Positions 46,229 through 55,360 are shown, counted from the first letter of the stretch. The stretch is 64,000 nt of DNA from Evansella caseinilytica (GCF_900107275.1 NZ_FNPI01000008.1:124001-188000), one strand, 5' to 3'. Program-made: numbers and translations. The notes: generated from the letters alone by a model not told the origin.

Positions 46229-48589
46229 ATGGAAGCAAAAGCTGTAAAAAGAAAGCTCGTGCTTGAAGGTCTTGATTGCGCAGTGTGCGCGGCAAAAATC
46301 GAAACACACGTCGCGAAAATCAGCTGTGTAAATGAATGTTCAGTAGATGTAATGACGAAAACACTGACAATGGAAACAGCGGAGGGGGACGACCAGACAG
46401 CTGTTTTGGAAGCAAAACAGCTGATCAACAAGCTGGAGCCCGGCATCCGGATAAAAGAAGCAACCCAAAACACCGCCGCGAAACAGGTATTGCTCTTAAA
46501 AGGGCTCGATTGCGCCAATTGTGCCGCAAAAGTGGAAAAACACGTAAGCGACATGGAAGGCGTAACAGCAGCAACCGTTGACTTTGTTTCAAAGAAGCTG
46601 TTCATCGAGGTCCAGGATGCAGCTTCGATGAACCGAATCGTGAACGAAGCGGCAGCAAGCATTCCTGTGCTGGAACCGGATATCGAAGTTGTCCTTGATC
46701 AAACTTCCGCGGCAGTCGAAGAAGATCCGGACGACGGCGGTATTAAGAAAATGATTTTCCGGCTGGGTGCATCCGTTATTTTCGGCTTGACTGCATTGCT
46801 TGGAGATTTCCCTTCATTCGTTGAACTGCCAATCTATGTGATCAGCTACCTGCTGGCCGGCGGTGATATTCTCTTAAGAGCGGGAAAAAACATTTTCCGC
46901 GGTCAACTGTTTGATGAAAACTTCCTAATGTCGCTGGCAACCCTTGGTGCTTTCGCAATCGGCGAATACCCGGAAGGCATTGCCGTCATGCTGTTCTTCC
47001 AGGTCGGCGAGCTGTTTCAAAGCATCGCGGTCAATCGTTCCCGCAAATCCATCAGCGATTTAATGGACATCCGGCCGGAATTCGCCACCTTAAAAATTGG
47101 AAACAAAACGGAACGGGTGGCACCAGAGGCCGTAAATGCCGGCGCTATGATTCTAGTAAAGCCCGGTGAAAAAATCCCTCTCGACGGCGTTGTCGTGGAA
47201 GGACATTCCATGGTCGACACATCCGCGCTGACAGGGGAGTCCGTTCCAAGAGAAGTGGCCGCCGGAAACGACGTATTAAGCGGGTTTGTGAATACAAACG
47301 GGATGTTGACCATCCGCGTCACCAAAGAATACGGGGAATCAACGGTGGCAAAAATCCTTGATTTAGTTCAAAATGCCAGCAGCCGGAAAGCAGCTACAGA
47401 GAAGTTCATTACCCGCTTTGCACGTTACTATACACCAGCGGTGATCGGTATTGCCACGTTGCTGGCGGTCGTTCCTCCGCTTGTTATCAGCGGCGCGGCC
47501 TTTTCCGACTGGTTTTACCGCGCACTTATTTTTCTTGTCATTTCTTGCCCGTGCGCCCTCGTCGTTTCCATCCCACTCGGTTTTTTCGGCGGCATCGGCG
47601 GCGCCTCCAAAAGCGGGATACTGATCAAAGGAAGCAACTTCCTGGAAGCGCTGAATCATGTCAAATATGTCGTCTTTGATAAAACGGGAACATTGACAAA
47701 AGGTGTATTTAACGTAACAAATATCGTTCCCAAGGGAGAGCTGACAGCGGAACAGCTGCTGGAATACGCAGCGCTGGCGGAAAGCTACTCCAATCACCCG
47801 ATTGCCCAGTCCATTTCCGCCGCCTATGGAAAGGAAGTAAATAAAGAAGTCATCGGCAAATATGAGGAGATTGCCGGACACGGCATTAAAATCGAAGTGG
47901 ACGGCAAAGCGATTTTGGCCGGAAATAAAAAGCTGATGACCAAAGAAGCAATCTCGTTTGTGGAAGAAGCGGCGATCGGAACAATGGTTCACCTTGCAAT
48001 CGACAGGCAATACGCCGGCTATATCGTCATTTCCGATGAAGTAAAGGAAGACGCCAGCAAAGCGATCGCGGGCTTAAAAGCTCTCGGTATTAAAAAAACC
48101 GTCATGCTGACAGGAGATGCAAAAAAAGTCGGGGAAGCGGTCGGGCAAAAGCTCGGGTTGACGGAAGTTCATGCAGAATTGCTTCCGCACGAAAAAGTCG
48201 AGCAGGTGGAGCAGCTGGACAGCCGGAAGCAGAAAGACGAAAAGCTTGTTTTTGTCGGCGACGGCATCAATGATACACCAGTGCTGGCAAGGGCGGATAT
48301 TGGCATCGCCATGGGCGGCTTAGGATCAGATGCCGCGATTGAAGCGGCGGACGTTGTGATCATGACGGATGAGCCGTCAAAAATCGTCACCGCCGTTAAA
48401 ATCGCCAAACGCACCAGAAAAATCGTCTGGCAAAATATTATTTTTGCTTTGGTTGCCAAAGGCATCGTCCTGATACTAGGGGCGTTCGGCCTGGCCACTA
48501 TGTGGCAGGCAATCATTTCCGATGTCGGTGTGACATTGCTCGCTGTTCTAAATGCAATGCGCGCGTTGAAAGTCGCTCACTTGTCCTGA
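46229..48589 (+). CDS. cadA: Heavy-metal (Cd/Zn/Co/Pb) exporting P-type ATPase
   Basis: 786 residues from the ATG at 46229 behind GCAGGTGAGCCAT. Two heavy-metal-associated domains with Cys pairs (DCAVC, Cys17/20; DCANC, Cys95/98). Then P1B-ATPase core: TGESVPR, metal-binding CPC in SCPCALVVS, phosphorylated Asp in DKTGTLT, SNHPIA (HP motif) and GDGINDTPVL. The SCPC motif with these features is the CadA/ZntA class (Zn2+, Cd2+, Pb2+, Co2+), not the copper class. It is probably derepressed by metals through the CzrA-like sensor. Confidence 0.94.
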   Translation: MEAKAVKRKLVLEGLDCAVCAAKIETHVAKISCVNECSVDVMTKTLTMETAEGDDQTAVLEAKQLINKLEPGIRIKEATQNTAAKQVLLLKGLDCANCAAKVEKHVSDMEGVTAATVDFVSKKLFIEVQDAASMNRIVNEAAASIPVLEPDIEVVLDQTSAAVEEDPDDGGIKKMIFRLGASVIFGLTALLGDFPSFVELPIYVISYLLAGGDILLRAGKNIFRGQLFDENFLMSLATLGAFAIGEYPEGIAVMLFFQVGELFQSIAVNRSRKSISDLMDIRPEFATLKIGNKTERVAPEAVNAGAMILVKPGEKIPLDGVVVEGHSMVDTSALTGESVPREVAAGNDVLSGFVNTNGMLTIRVTKEYGESTVAKILDLVQNASSRKAATEKFITRFARYYTPAVIGIATLLAVVPPLVISGAAFSDWFYRALIFLVISCPCALVVSIPLGFFGGIGGASKSGILIKGSNFLEALNHVKYVVFDKTGTLTKGVFNVTNIVPKGELTAEQLLEYAALAESYSNHPIAQSISAAYGKEVNKEVIGKYEEIAGHGIKIEVDGKAILAGNKKLMTKEAISFVEEAAIGTMVHLAIDRQYAGYIVISDEVKEDASKAIAGLKALGIKKTVMLTGDAKKVGEAVGQKLGLTEVHAELLPHEKVEQVEQLDSRKQKDEKLVFVGDGINDTPVLARADIGIAMGGLGSDAAIEAADVVIMTDEPSKIVTAVKIAKRTRKIVWQNIIFALVAKGIVLILGAFGLATMWQAIISDVGVTLLAVLNAMRALKVAHLS

Positions 48590-48681
48590 TATAGTTGGTT
48601 TAAGTCGTTACCACTCAAGTTTGACTCAGCATTTGAAGGAACGGGGCTTGGGCTCTGTCAAAAGCAGATTTTATTTTTAAA

Positions 48682-48726
48682 AGTGTTTGTTCAAAAGGAT
48701 CGCCTTTTATCTTTTTGAACAAACAC
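48682..48726. repeat. Family A palindrome with truncated interior
   Basis: AGTGTTTGTTCAAAAGGATCG ... TTTATCTTTTTGAACAAACAC is the left hairpin of the full element; the sequence after it (GAAGCAGTGAGCCGTC) starts like the interior at 257 and then stops. It lies between the end of cadA and the end of the toxin gene. Confidence 0.7.
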
Positions 48727-48784
48727 GAAGCAGTGAGCCGTCACGACCGGCAGTGACCATTTTAACATCTCGTTTATCACCGTC

Positions 48785-49099
48785 TCATTTTAGAATCTTA
48801 GTCAAATCCATCTTAGCATATACAACCCTGTGAATTTCAACTATCGGATCTTTTACAACATAGAAAACAACATAATTTTTAACCGGTAACAATCTGCATT
48901 CATTTTCCAAATCCTTGATTGGCTGATATATCTTGTGAGAATAAGGAAACTCCTCAAGCTTGGCTATGGATTCATCCAAACCATCTAACAAATCCATGGC
49001 TGCTTTTGGTGCTTTAAGAGTGTCGGAATTATAATCCGTTATCTCCAGCATATCCTTTAATGCCAAAGGCAGGTACTTCAGCTTATACATTCTCGGCAT
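48785..49099 (-). CDS. RelE/ParE-family toxin
   Basis: 104 residues from the ATG at 49099, which overlaps the antitoxin stop (TGATG). The RelE/ParE fold signature is clear: YKLKYLPLALKDMLEITDY, LDGLDESIAKLEEFPYSHKIY, CRLLPVKNYVVFYVV and IHRVVYAKMDL. These toxins cleave ribosome-bound mRNA or inhibit gyrase. All typical core residues of the C-terminal sheet (Arg in RLLPV, Tyr in VVYAK) are present, so the toxin could be active. Its partner antitoxin gene carries a premature stop. Confidence 0.88.
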   Translation of the reverse strand: MPRMYKLKYLPLALKDMLEITDYNSDTLKAPKAAMDLLDGLDESIAKLEEFPYSHKIYQPIKDLENECRLLPVKNYVVFYVVKDPIVEIHRVVYAKMDLTKILK

Positions 49100-49371
49100 C
49101 AACCTTTAGCAGCAAGCTTTGACCTTAAATCTGAAAAAACTTCTTTATGCGAATACCGTTTATTCGTAGACTTAGCTTCGAGTTCAGCTTCTTTTAGCTT
49201 AAAATAAATTTCGCTTTCAAACAGTTTTTTTTCATAAGCTTGAATGCTCATAACAACCATGTCACCATAGCCATTTTTGGTTAAGAATACAGGTTCCGCT
49301 GTTTCATGTACTATTCTTGAAATATCAGCAAAGCTATTCCGTAAATCCGAGACAGGTCAAATATGTGGCAT
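49099..49371 (-). pseudogene. Phd/YefM-family antitoxin with an in-frame TGA at codon 5
   Basis: AAGGGGTG lies five bases before the ATG at 49371. The frame reads M-P-H-I, TGA (49359-49357), then PVSDLRNSFADISRIVHETA, EPVFLTKNGYGDMVVMS and a helical C-terminus to a TGA at 49101-49099. The family normally starts MPxIRPVSDLRN, so the TGA replaces a CGA (Arg) by a single transition. The next in-frame ATG is about 45 residues in. Apart from this codon the gene is intact, and overlap with the toxin start is kept. It may be newly inactivated, a sequencing error, or rescued by readthrough or a non-ATG restart. Confidence 0.85.
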
Positions 49372-49482
49372 GTCAACACCCCTTCATTAACATAGCATAG
49401 TATTATCATAATTACGCTAACCCATCGATGGACTGATAGATTCTTTAGGAAGGGGATCACACCCTTCCCCAGCCAAAAATAC

Positions 49483-50070
49483 CTACCGCTCCAGCTTTTT
49501 GAAATAACGATATACTTCGGCTAATTTTTTGTCTTGGTTTCCAGACGCGCTTTCCATATTGCCAAATTCAAAAAACTTCACTTTTTTTATCCCGACAAAA
49601 CGAAGGACCGCTTTTTTCATCAATGCTTTATGCGCGTTATTCAAAAAAAACAACGGATATTTCGCCGGCCCCTTCATGGTCGATATACATACGGCTGACT
49701 TTCCTTTCAGCAGTCCTTCCGGCAGAAGTCCCCCCTCCTCCTTATACGCGAAACCTGAAGCAAATAATTGATCGATGTAACCAAGAAGCATTGCTGGCGG
49801 TCTACCCCACCAAATTGGATAAATAAAAACCAGCTTATCTGCCCGGACAAGCTGCTGGCGATATCTCTCAAACGCAGGGTCGCGATGCATATCACGCCTT
49901 CGTTTCTCACCGCCAAATACTAGGAGCGGATTAAAATTCTCTTCATACAAATCCACTACTTGCACCTCCTCGATATCAGGATTCTCCCGGCTTCCTGCAA
50001 GAACCTTATTCAAAAAACCAAAGTTCAGACTTTCGTGATTTGGGTGCGTATAAATTACCAGCAGTTTCAC
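49483..50070 (-). CDS. NAD(P)H quinone oxidoreductase (flavodoxin-like fold)
   Basis: 195 residues, MKLLVIYTHPNHESLNFGFLN at the N-terminus (FMN/FAD-binding loop), YPIWWGRPPAMLLGYIDQLF (the family W/P loop) and SGNQDKK near the end. This is the MdaB/KefF/NQO group, which reduces quinones or related electrophiles by two electrons and so protects against them. It is divergent from a MarR gene whose product probably represses it through the paired palindromes at 50087-50140. Confidence 0.9.
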   Translation of the reverse strand: MKLLVIYTHPNHESLNFGFLNKVLAGSRENPDIEEVQVVDLYEENFNPLLVFGGEKRRRDMHRDPAFERYRQQLVRADKLVFIYPIWWGRPPAMLLGYIDQLFASGFAYKEEGGLLPEGLLKGKSAVCISTMKGPAKYPLFFLNNAHKALMKKAVLRFVGIKKVKFFEFGNMESASGNQDKKLAEVYRYFKKLER

Positions 50071-50086
50071 AATACCACCTCATTGA

Positions 50087-50140
50087 TTATCATTTGATAA
50101 CAAAATAATAACAGTCACACTTTTGGTTGTCAAATGATAA
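50087..50140. promoter_or_regulatory. Paired palindromic operators in the oxidoreductase/MarR divergon
   Basis: TTATCATTTGATAA (50087-50100, perfect) and TTGTCAAATGATAA (50127-50140, two mismatches) begin exactly 40 bp apart, and an extra half-site TGATAA follows at about 50148. Spacing near four helical turns would put two MarR dimers on one DNA face. Confidence 0.8.
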
Positions 50141-50191
50141 TTGTTTTTTGATAATGGATTTGCTATCTTGTCTTTAAGAGGTGATGATGCT

Positions 50192-50614
50192 ATGGATCAA
50201 AAAGCTTTATTTTATAAAATTGTAGCTTTTACAGCTGCTATTCATCGCGTGACGCACGAGCTGACAAAGGAGGCGAAATCAACGAAGCTTACGCCCCTGC
50301 AATACAAAATTCTTGAATATATCGCTGTTGACCAACCGGTGACTCTCAGTCAAATCAGCGACTGCCTGCATATATCCATGCCGAATACGAGCCGGGAGCT
50401 GAAAAAACTAAGCACATTTATTGAAAAAACAGAAAACAAAGAAGACAGAAGAAAACAGTCGATTCACCTGTCAAAGGCCGGAGAAGCGATGATGGCCGTT
50501 GTATTTCAAGCGATAGAAACGCAGTTCCGGAAACGGATACAAACTGTATCAAAGGAGGAGCTGGTGGAGATTGACCACGCCTTGGATGTCCTGAGCGACA
50601 AATTATTTTATTAA
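50192..50614 (+). CDS. MarR-family regulator
   Basis: 140 residues from the ATG at 50192 behind AGAGGTGATGATGC. Winged helix with TPLQYKILEYIAVDQPVTLSQISDCLHISMPNTSRELKKL and the wing ENKEDRRKQSIHLSKAG, where the DRR motif is typical of MarR wings. It likely senses a quinone or electrophile (no Cys is present, so a ligand-binding mechanism is more likely than oxidation) and represses itself and the divergent oxidoreductase. A family A hairpin begins at the base after its stop codon. Confidence 0.9.
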   Translation: MDQKALFYKIVAFTAAIHRVTHELTKEAKSTKLTPLQYKILEYIAVDQPVTLSQISDCLHISMPNTSRELKKLSTFIEKTENKEDRRKQSIHLSKAGEAMMAVVFQAIETQFRKRIQTVSKEELVEIDHALDVLSDKLFY

Positions 50615-50659
50615 AGCGCTTGTTCAAAAAGATCATTTTTTATCTTTTTGAACAAGTGC
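50615..50659. repeat. Family A palindrome directly after the marR stop codon
   Basis: AGCGCTTGTTCAAAAAGATC, a T-rich loop and ATCTTTTTGAACAAGTGC form a stem of about 18 bp. It begins at the base after TAA, so it may serve as the marR terminator. The following GAAGCATGC resembles the start of the element interior. Confidence 0.7.
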
Positions 50660-50770
50660 GAAGCATGCTTTTCTTGATGTATAACCATGGTGCGCTCATT
50701 CTAAATATAGCGGAGGCGTGAAAGTTCAAGCGGACACGGTCAGGATAACATGCGCAGCAACCGCCCCCTG

Positions 50771-51271
50771 CTATCCCTCATACGCCGCCATTAATGCATC
50801 GATATTGATTTTTTTCTGTGTGTACAGCGTTTTCATGACCAGCGCTGCTTTTTCCGCATCGGAGTCACCGATCATTTCTGACAGATTTTCAGGTAAAATT
50901 TGCCACGACACGCCAAACTTATCTTTCAGCCATCCGCATGCCTGGGCCTTTTCGTCTCCACCCTCGGAGAGTTTTTCCCAATAATAGTCGATTTCCATTT
51001 GATTCGCACAATGGACGATAAATGAGGTGGCTTCCGTAAAGGAAAAATGCGGACCGCCATTTAAAGCAACGAACGATTGCCCGTCCAGCTGAAATTCCAC
51101 GGTCATTACCGTTCCCTCCGGCATTCCGTGAATGTCATGTCCCACAGACCCGTAACGGCTGATTCTTCCCACGCTGGAATTTGGAAAAATAGAGGTGTAA
51201 TACATTGCCGCCTCTTCCGCCTGCCGGTCAAACCATAAGTTTGGTGTGATTTTTTGAATGCTCCCTTTCAT
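50771..51271 (-). CDS. VOC protein, PhnB / DUF2316-like (PF06983 type)
   Basis: 166 residues. MKGSIQKITPNLWFDRQAEEAAMYYTSIFPNS, DGQSFVALNGGPHFSFTEATSF, and GGDEKAQACGWLKDKFGVSWQILP are the hallmarks of the family formerly annotated as 3-demethylubiquinone methyltransferase-like. It is a member of the VOC superfamily; no methyltransferase activity is implied. AGGGAGGGCGTT precedes the ATG. The gene is isolated between marR and a divergent hydrolase. Confidence 0.88.
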   Translation of the reverse strand: MKGSIQKITPNLWFDRQAEEAAMYYTSIFPNSSVGRISRYGSVGHDIHGMPEGTVMTVEFQLDGQSFVALNGGPHFSFTEATSFIVHCANQMEIDYYWEKLSEGGDEKAQACGWLKDKFGVSWQILPENLSEMIGDSDAEKAALVMKTLYTQKKINIDALMAAYEG

Positions 51272-51491
51272 AACGCCCTCCCTCCTTTCATCTTCTCAGT
51301 GAGACGCTACAATCATCTTAGCAAAAAAATTCAGGTGAAATTTCTTCCCGTTTGCTATGATATGCTTGAATGTATGACGCACCGTCGCAAGAAAAATAAT
51401 ATTTCCTTTTTACCAACCGTTTATTCATCTGTTGTTCATAATCGCTTGCTATTCTCTTTCATGAAATAAAGAAAGAGGAGATGAACAGAAA

Positions 51492-52907
51492 ATGAAATTA
51501 ACAGAAATTTGTTTGTTGCTGATCACAAGTATCATGTTATACGGATATGTGTTTGGCTTTCTGACAGTCAAAAAAAGAGGCATTGTCCTTGCTGCGTCAG
51601 GTATGATGATTTTTCTTTTTCATACCGTTATCGACGGCTTCCGGATACAGCTGATTCCGTTATATGCCCTGTTTGCGATATGCACCATCAGCTGCGCCAT
51701 TTATGCATTCTTCCAAAAAAATTCCCACCCTGGCAGAAAGCCAAAGCTGTGGAAACGAATCGCTGCTGGAACTGCCGGCACGCTGGCAGTGGCAGCGGCG
51801 CTGATTGTCCCGCTGTATTTGCTGCCAATAATTAAGATAATGGAGCCGACAGGACCATATGCGATAGGCACGACGGAATATCATTGGGTTGACCAGAATC
51901 GGGAAGAAACGAATAGTGCCGATCCCACTGATCGCAGAGAATTGCTGGTGCGGGTATGGTATCCCGCCGAGGTGACAGCCGAAGCAGAGAAAGCCCCTTA
52001 CGCTCTTGAACCTGAGCAAGGAAAGCTGGCAGGTAGAAACTTATCGTTCTTTTATCGCATGGTGCTCCATTCTGTCATGAAAGCAGAAAACCATTCCTAT
52101 GCAGGCGTACCCGTAACAGCGGACAAACAGCAGTACCCTGTGTTAGTTTTTTCTCATGGGTACGGGTTATCCAATTTTATGTACACAAATCAAATCGAAA
52201 ACCTGGCAAGTCACGGATACATTGTATTCAGTATTGAGCACCCGTACTATGCGGGAATCCCGACAATATTTCCAGATGGACGAATCGTGGAAGAACAGGT
52301 TGATCTGACCAATGACGACATCGATCTCGACGAAGAAATCAACATTTGGATCGCTGACGTTTTGTTTGCTCTCGACAATATCGAAGCCTTGAATGAAACC
52401 GATCCGCAAGGGATTCTCACCGGAATGCTGGATATTTCACGAATCGGTATGTTCGGCCATTCCTTCGGAGGGGCAGCCACCTCCCAAGTCATGCACCGCG
52501 ATTCCCGGATACAAGCTGGTGTAAATATGGACGGCTTCTTTTTCGGTCCGATCATCGAGGAAGGGCTTGAGAATCCGTTCATGTATTTAACCGCGGCTGC
52601 AGAAGCCTACATGGAAAACCCGGACGGTAGCAGAATGAAGGAGGAGGAAATGCCCGAGGAATTGCTTAAGGAGCTACAGGAAATGAGAGCCGATGACCTA
52701 AAACGAAAAGAAGGCATTTTGAAAAACGGCGGCAGCGTCGTCGTTCTGGAAGGGGGAGAGCACGAAAGCTTTTCGGATATGATGCTGTACTCTCCGCTTA
52801 TGGTCACCCGTGATCTTTCACTGCTGGAAAAAATCAATCAGGAGCTGCTGCAATTTTTCGACGAGCATCTTAAAAGCCCCCCTTCCCAAAAGGAGGATGG
52901 CGCTTAA
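51492..52907 (+). CDS. Membrane-attached alpha/beta hydrolase (PAF-acetylhydrolase-like)
   Basis: 471 residues: four N-terminal membrane helices (about 5-25, 30-50, 55-75, 92-115), then an alpha/beta hydrolase domain. Nucleophile elbow GHSFGGAA (Ser about 320), oxyanion region VFSHGYGLSNF, and a candidate triad His in GGEHESFSDM. RELLVRVWYPAEV is typical of platelet-activating-factor-acetylhydrolase-like enzymes, which cleave short acyl esters of phospholipids. GAAAGAGGAGATGAACAGAA precedes the ATG. The four-helix prefix is unusual for a soluble hydrolase family and places the enzyme at the membrane, active domain probably outside. Confidence 0.85.
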   Translation: MKLTEICLLLITSIMLYGYVFGFLTVKKRGIVLAASGMMIFLFHTVIDGFRIQLIPLYALFAICTISCAIYAFFQKNSHPGRKPKLWKRIAAGTAGTLAVAAALIVPLYLLPIIKIMEPTGPYAIGTTEYHWVDQNREETNSADPTDRRELLVRVWYPAEVTAEAEKAPYALEPEQGKLAGRNLSFFYRMVLHSVMKAENHSYAGVPVTADKQQYPVLVFSHGYGLSNFMYTNQIENLASHGYIVFSIEHPYYAGIPTIFPDGRIVEEQVDLTNDDIDLDEEINIWIADVLFALDNIEALNETDPQGILTGMLDISRIGMFGHSFGGAATSQVMHRDSRIQAGVNMDGFFFGPIIEEGLENPFMYLTAAAEAYMENPDGSRMKEEEMPEELLKELQEMRADDLKRKEGILKNGGSVVVLEGGEHESFSDMMLYSPLMVTRDLSLLEKINQELLQFFDEHLKSPPSQKEDGA

Positions 52908-52944
52908 ATCAGCTTGATACTATAATGAAGGAAGAATCCACACA

Positions 52945-53140
52945 TCGTTGTAAGGCTCTTTTCTAAAAGTTTACAGCAATTGGACCTCCCCCATGCAAAT
53001 GCTAGGTTCATACGCTTTGGCGTGAAGGTTTTGAAAAAACATCGCCTGCTCAGGCAACTGAATTTGTCTGGAAAAGGCGTGTTTTTTCAAAAAATGGTCC
53101 AATAGCAACAAAAGCAGCCTTTCTTAAAAAGGACGACAGA
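52945..53140. repeat. Family C structured element, copy 1
   Basis: A long imperfect stem: TTTTGAAAAAACATCGCC pairs with GGCGTGTTTTTTCAAAA, and an outer TTGG...AACCAA-like pair includes GGTCCAATAGCAACAAAAGC. The same architecture and many identical stretches (AAGGTTTTGAAAA, GAATTTGTCT, GAAAAGGC, GGTCCAA-AGCAACAAAA) occur at 63472-63662. It ends 15 bp before a response-regulator gene. Confidence 0.7.
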
Positions 53141-53155
53141 CAGGGGGACGTTAGG

Positions 53156-53830
53156 ATGAGCAAACTGCTGGTTGCAGATGACGATCCGCACATTCGAGAA
53201 TTGGTGAAGCTGGCGCTGCGGGCAGATGGCTACGATATTGTAGAAGCGGAGAGCGGAAGTACAGCTCTGGCAGTCATTCACCAGAAGCAGATGGATGCCG
53301 CTATAATCGATATTATGATGCCGGATACAGATGGTCTGCAAGTATGCCGGGAAATTAAGCAGTACTATGATATCCCCGTCCTCCTGCTGACGGCGAAGGG
53401 AACCAACAATGACAAGATCAAAGGCTTTCAATCAGGCACCGACGATTATTTAGTCAAGCCGTTTGAACCGACTGAATTACGATACAGGATGAAAGCTTTA
53501 CTAAGGAGATTCAGGATGGAAAAAGGCTATTCCGTCCAAATCGGCCACGTTTACATGAACAAAGAGCGGGTGCTGCGCGTCAAGGACATACCGGTCTCGC
53601 TGCCGCCGAAAGAATTTGAACTGCTGTTTAAGCTGGCGGCGCATCCGGATCGGGTATTGACAAGAGAACAACTGATCGAGCATGTATGGGGAGTTGACTT
53701 TGAAGGCGACGAGCGGACGGTGGATGTACATGTTAAGCGGCTCCGCGAGCGGTTTTCAGAGCTGACAGACAGCTTTGAAATCGTCACCGTCCGTGGGCTC
53801 GGTTACAAGCTGGAGGTCAAGCATGTTTAA
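53156..53830 (+). CDS. OmpR-family response regulator (HssR-like)
   Basis: 224 residues: receiver with DDDPHIR, phospho-acceptor Asp52 in IIDIMMP, LLTAKG, and LVKPFEP; winged helix ending TVRGLGYKLEV. WGVDFEGDERTVDVHVKRLRERF is close to what I remember of the heme-responsive regulator HssR. A heme-efflux pump (hrtAB), its usual target, is not in the window, so the name stays uncertain. GGGGGACGTTAGG precedes the ATG. It overlaps the kinase gene by eight bases. Confidence 0.9.
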   Translation: MSKLLVADDDPHIRELVKLALRADGYDIVEAESGSTALAVIHQKQMDAAIIDIMMPDTDGLQVCREIKQYYDIPVLLLTAKGTNNDKIKGFQSGTDDYLVKPFEPTELRYRMKALLRRFRMEKGYSVQIGHVYMNKERVLRVKDIPVSLPPKEFELLFKLAAHPDRVLTREQLIEHVWGVDFEGDERTVDVHVKRLRERFSELTDSFEIVTVRGLGYKLEVKHV

Positions 53831-55106
53831 GTCACTGTACTTTCGGGTAATCCTCATTTACTTAAGCATCGTTTTTATCAGCGTCCTCACCGGTTTTCTT
53901 TCCGCCCTCCTCCTTTACGGGGCGGATGGTTCCATTGAAATGGAAAGTGAGCTTCAGGAAAAGGCGGCGCTTATCATTGATTTATATGAACGGACTCAAC
54001 CGGATGATTTGCCGGAATTCATGGAAACGGCCGCCCAGCTTTCCTTATTGAACATCGAGCTTTTCGATGCGGAGACCGGAGAAACAGTGCAGTTCAACCG
54101 CGGCGAGGATACCCTTCTGTCAAAGCTTGATTCGACGGTGACCATTCCATGGTATACAGGTGACAACCGTTATCAACTGTCTGTCAGCAATGATTTACCG
54201 GAAGGCTCTGGGATGGAACTTACAGTACTGCTCTGTATTATCCTTGTTACAGGCAGCTTATTAGTTCTTGTTGCAACGCGATATTTAGTCAAGCCGGTAA
54301 AAGCGGTAACTTCGGTAGCAAACCAGATTTCCACCGGAAATTTTAACGTCCGCCTCCCCGAAGGCCGTCAGGATGAGCTTGGAAGCCTGTGGACAGCCAT
54401 TAACGATATGGCAGATGATTTGGGGCAACTGGAATCGGAACGACAGGAATTTGTCGCAAACGTATCCCATGAATTTCAGTCTCCTTTAACGTCAATTAAA
54501 GGTTTTTCTACTATGCTGCTCAATGAGAAGCTGTCTGAAGAAGAGAAAAGACGGGCTGCGCAAATCATTCGGCAAGAAAGTGACCGATTGTCCAGATTAA
54601 GCGATAATTTGTTAAAGCTGGCGGCGCTTGATGCAGGCAGCCATGCTTTCCATCCGGTAACCTTTGATATATCGGAGCAAATACGCAGATCCGTCCTGGC
54701 ATTCGAGCCTCAGTGGATTAATAAACGGCTTCAAGTGGAAATGAACGCAGATAAAACGTTGCTGACCGCTGATGAAGACTTATTGATTCAAGTATGGACA
54801 AATCTGATGTCCAACGCAGTGAAATTTACACCGCCCGGAGGAAAAATCAGCATCAGCATACAAACAAAACGGGAACATGTGGAAGTCCGCTTTTTCGATA
54901 GCGGCGCTCCGATTCCAGTAGAAGACAGGGAGCGTATTTTCGACCGATTTCACAAAACCGACCGCACGCGAAACAGGAAGGTGGACGGCAACGGGCTTGG
55001 ACTATCGATCGTAAAAAAAATCGTCGGACTTCACAAAGGCAGCATTACCGTGTGTACAACGAACAACGACGGAAAATCCTTCGTGGTGAGACTGCCAAAA
55101 AGTTGA
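53823..55106 (+). CDS. Sensor histidine kinase (HssS-like)
   Basis: 427 residues from the ATG at 53823; an earlier in-frame ATG lies inside the regulator gene. Two membrane helices (about 8-32 and 134-153) flank a sensor of about 100 residues; HAMP (about 155-207); H-box VSHEFQSPLTSIKGF with His216; ATPase domain with NLMSNAVKF, FDSGAPI and GNGLGLSI. The H-box has FQS in place of the usual LRT, which also occurs in some Bacillus kinases. Co-transcribed with the regulator. Confidence 0.9.
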   Translation: MFKSLYFRVILIYLSIVFISVLTGFLSALLLYGADGSIEMESELQEKAALIIDLYERTQPDDLPEFMETAAQLSLLNIELFDAETGETVQFNRGEDTLLSKLDSTVTIPWYTGDNRYQLSVSNDLPEGSGMELTVLLCIILVTGSLLVLVATRYLVKPVKAVTSVANQISTGNFNVRLPEGRQDELGSLWTAINDMADDLGQLESERQEFVANVSHEFQSPLTSIKGFSTMLLNEKLSEEEKRRAAQIIRQESDRLSRLSDNLLKLAALDAGSHAFHPVTFDISEQIRRSVLAFEPQWINKRLQVEMNADKTLLTADEDLLIQVWTNLMSNAVKFTPPGGKISISIQTKREHVEVRFFDSGAPIPVEDRERIFDRFHKTDRTRNRKVDGNGLGLSIVKKIVGLHKGSITVCTTNNDGKSFVVRLPKS

Positions 55107-55267
55107 TCTGCCAAGTCAGTATGACTAGTAACACGTCTTAACTGATGGTAAGAAACTCCCACTTCCTAGCGTAAGTGGGAGAGGTTCATTATGAAAAGAG
55201 AATTATGAAGAGGTCATTCGCATTACGAAAGATCCCATCTTCCAGGTTTGAATGAAAATTTATTTAT

Positions 55268-55336
55268 AGAGCGTGTTCAAAAAGGCAATGGCTCCACTCG
55301 ATGCGCCGGCTCGTTGCTTCATGTGTATTCAAAAAG
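55268..55336. repeat. Family A element, internally deleted, inverted orientation
   Basis: AGAGCGTGTTCAAAAAGGCAATGGC ... TTGCTTCATGTGTATTCAAAAAG equals the reverse complement of the 214-360 copy with the middle removed. It lies in the convergent gap between the kinase and the PhnA-like gene. Confidence 0.65.
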
Positions 55337-55360
55337 TTTAAAAGTAAGCTTCTTAACCAT

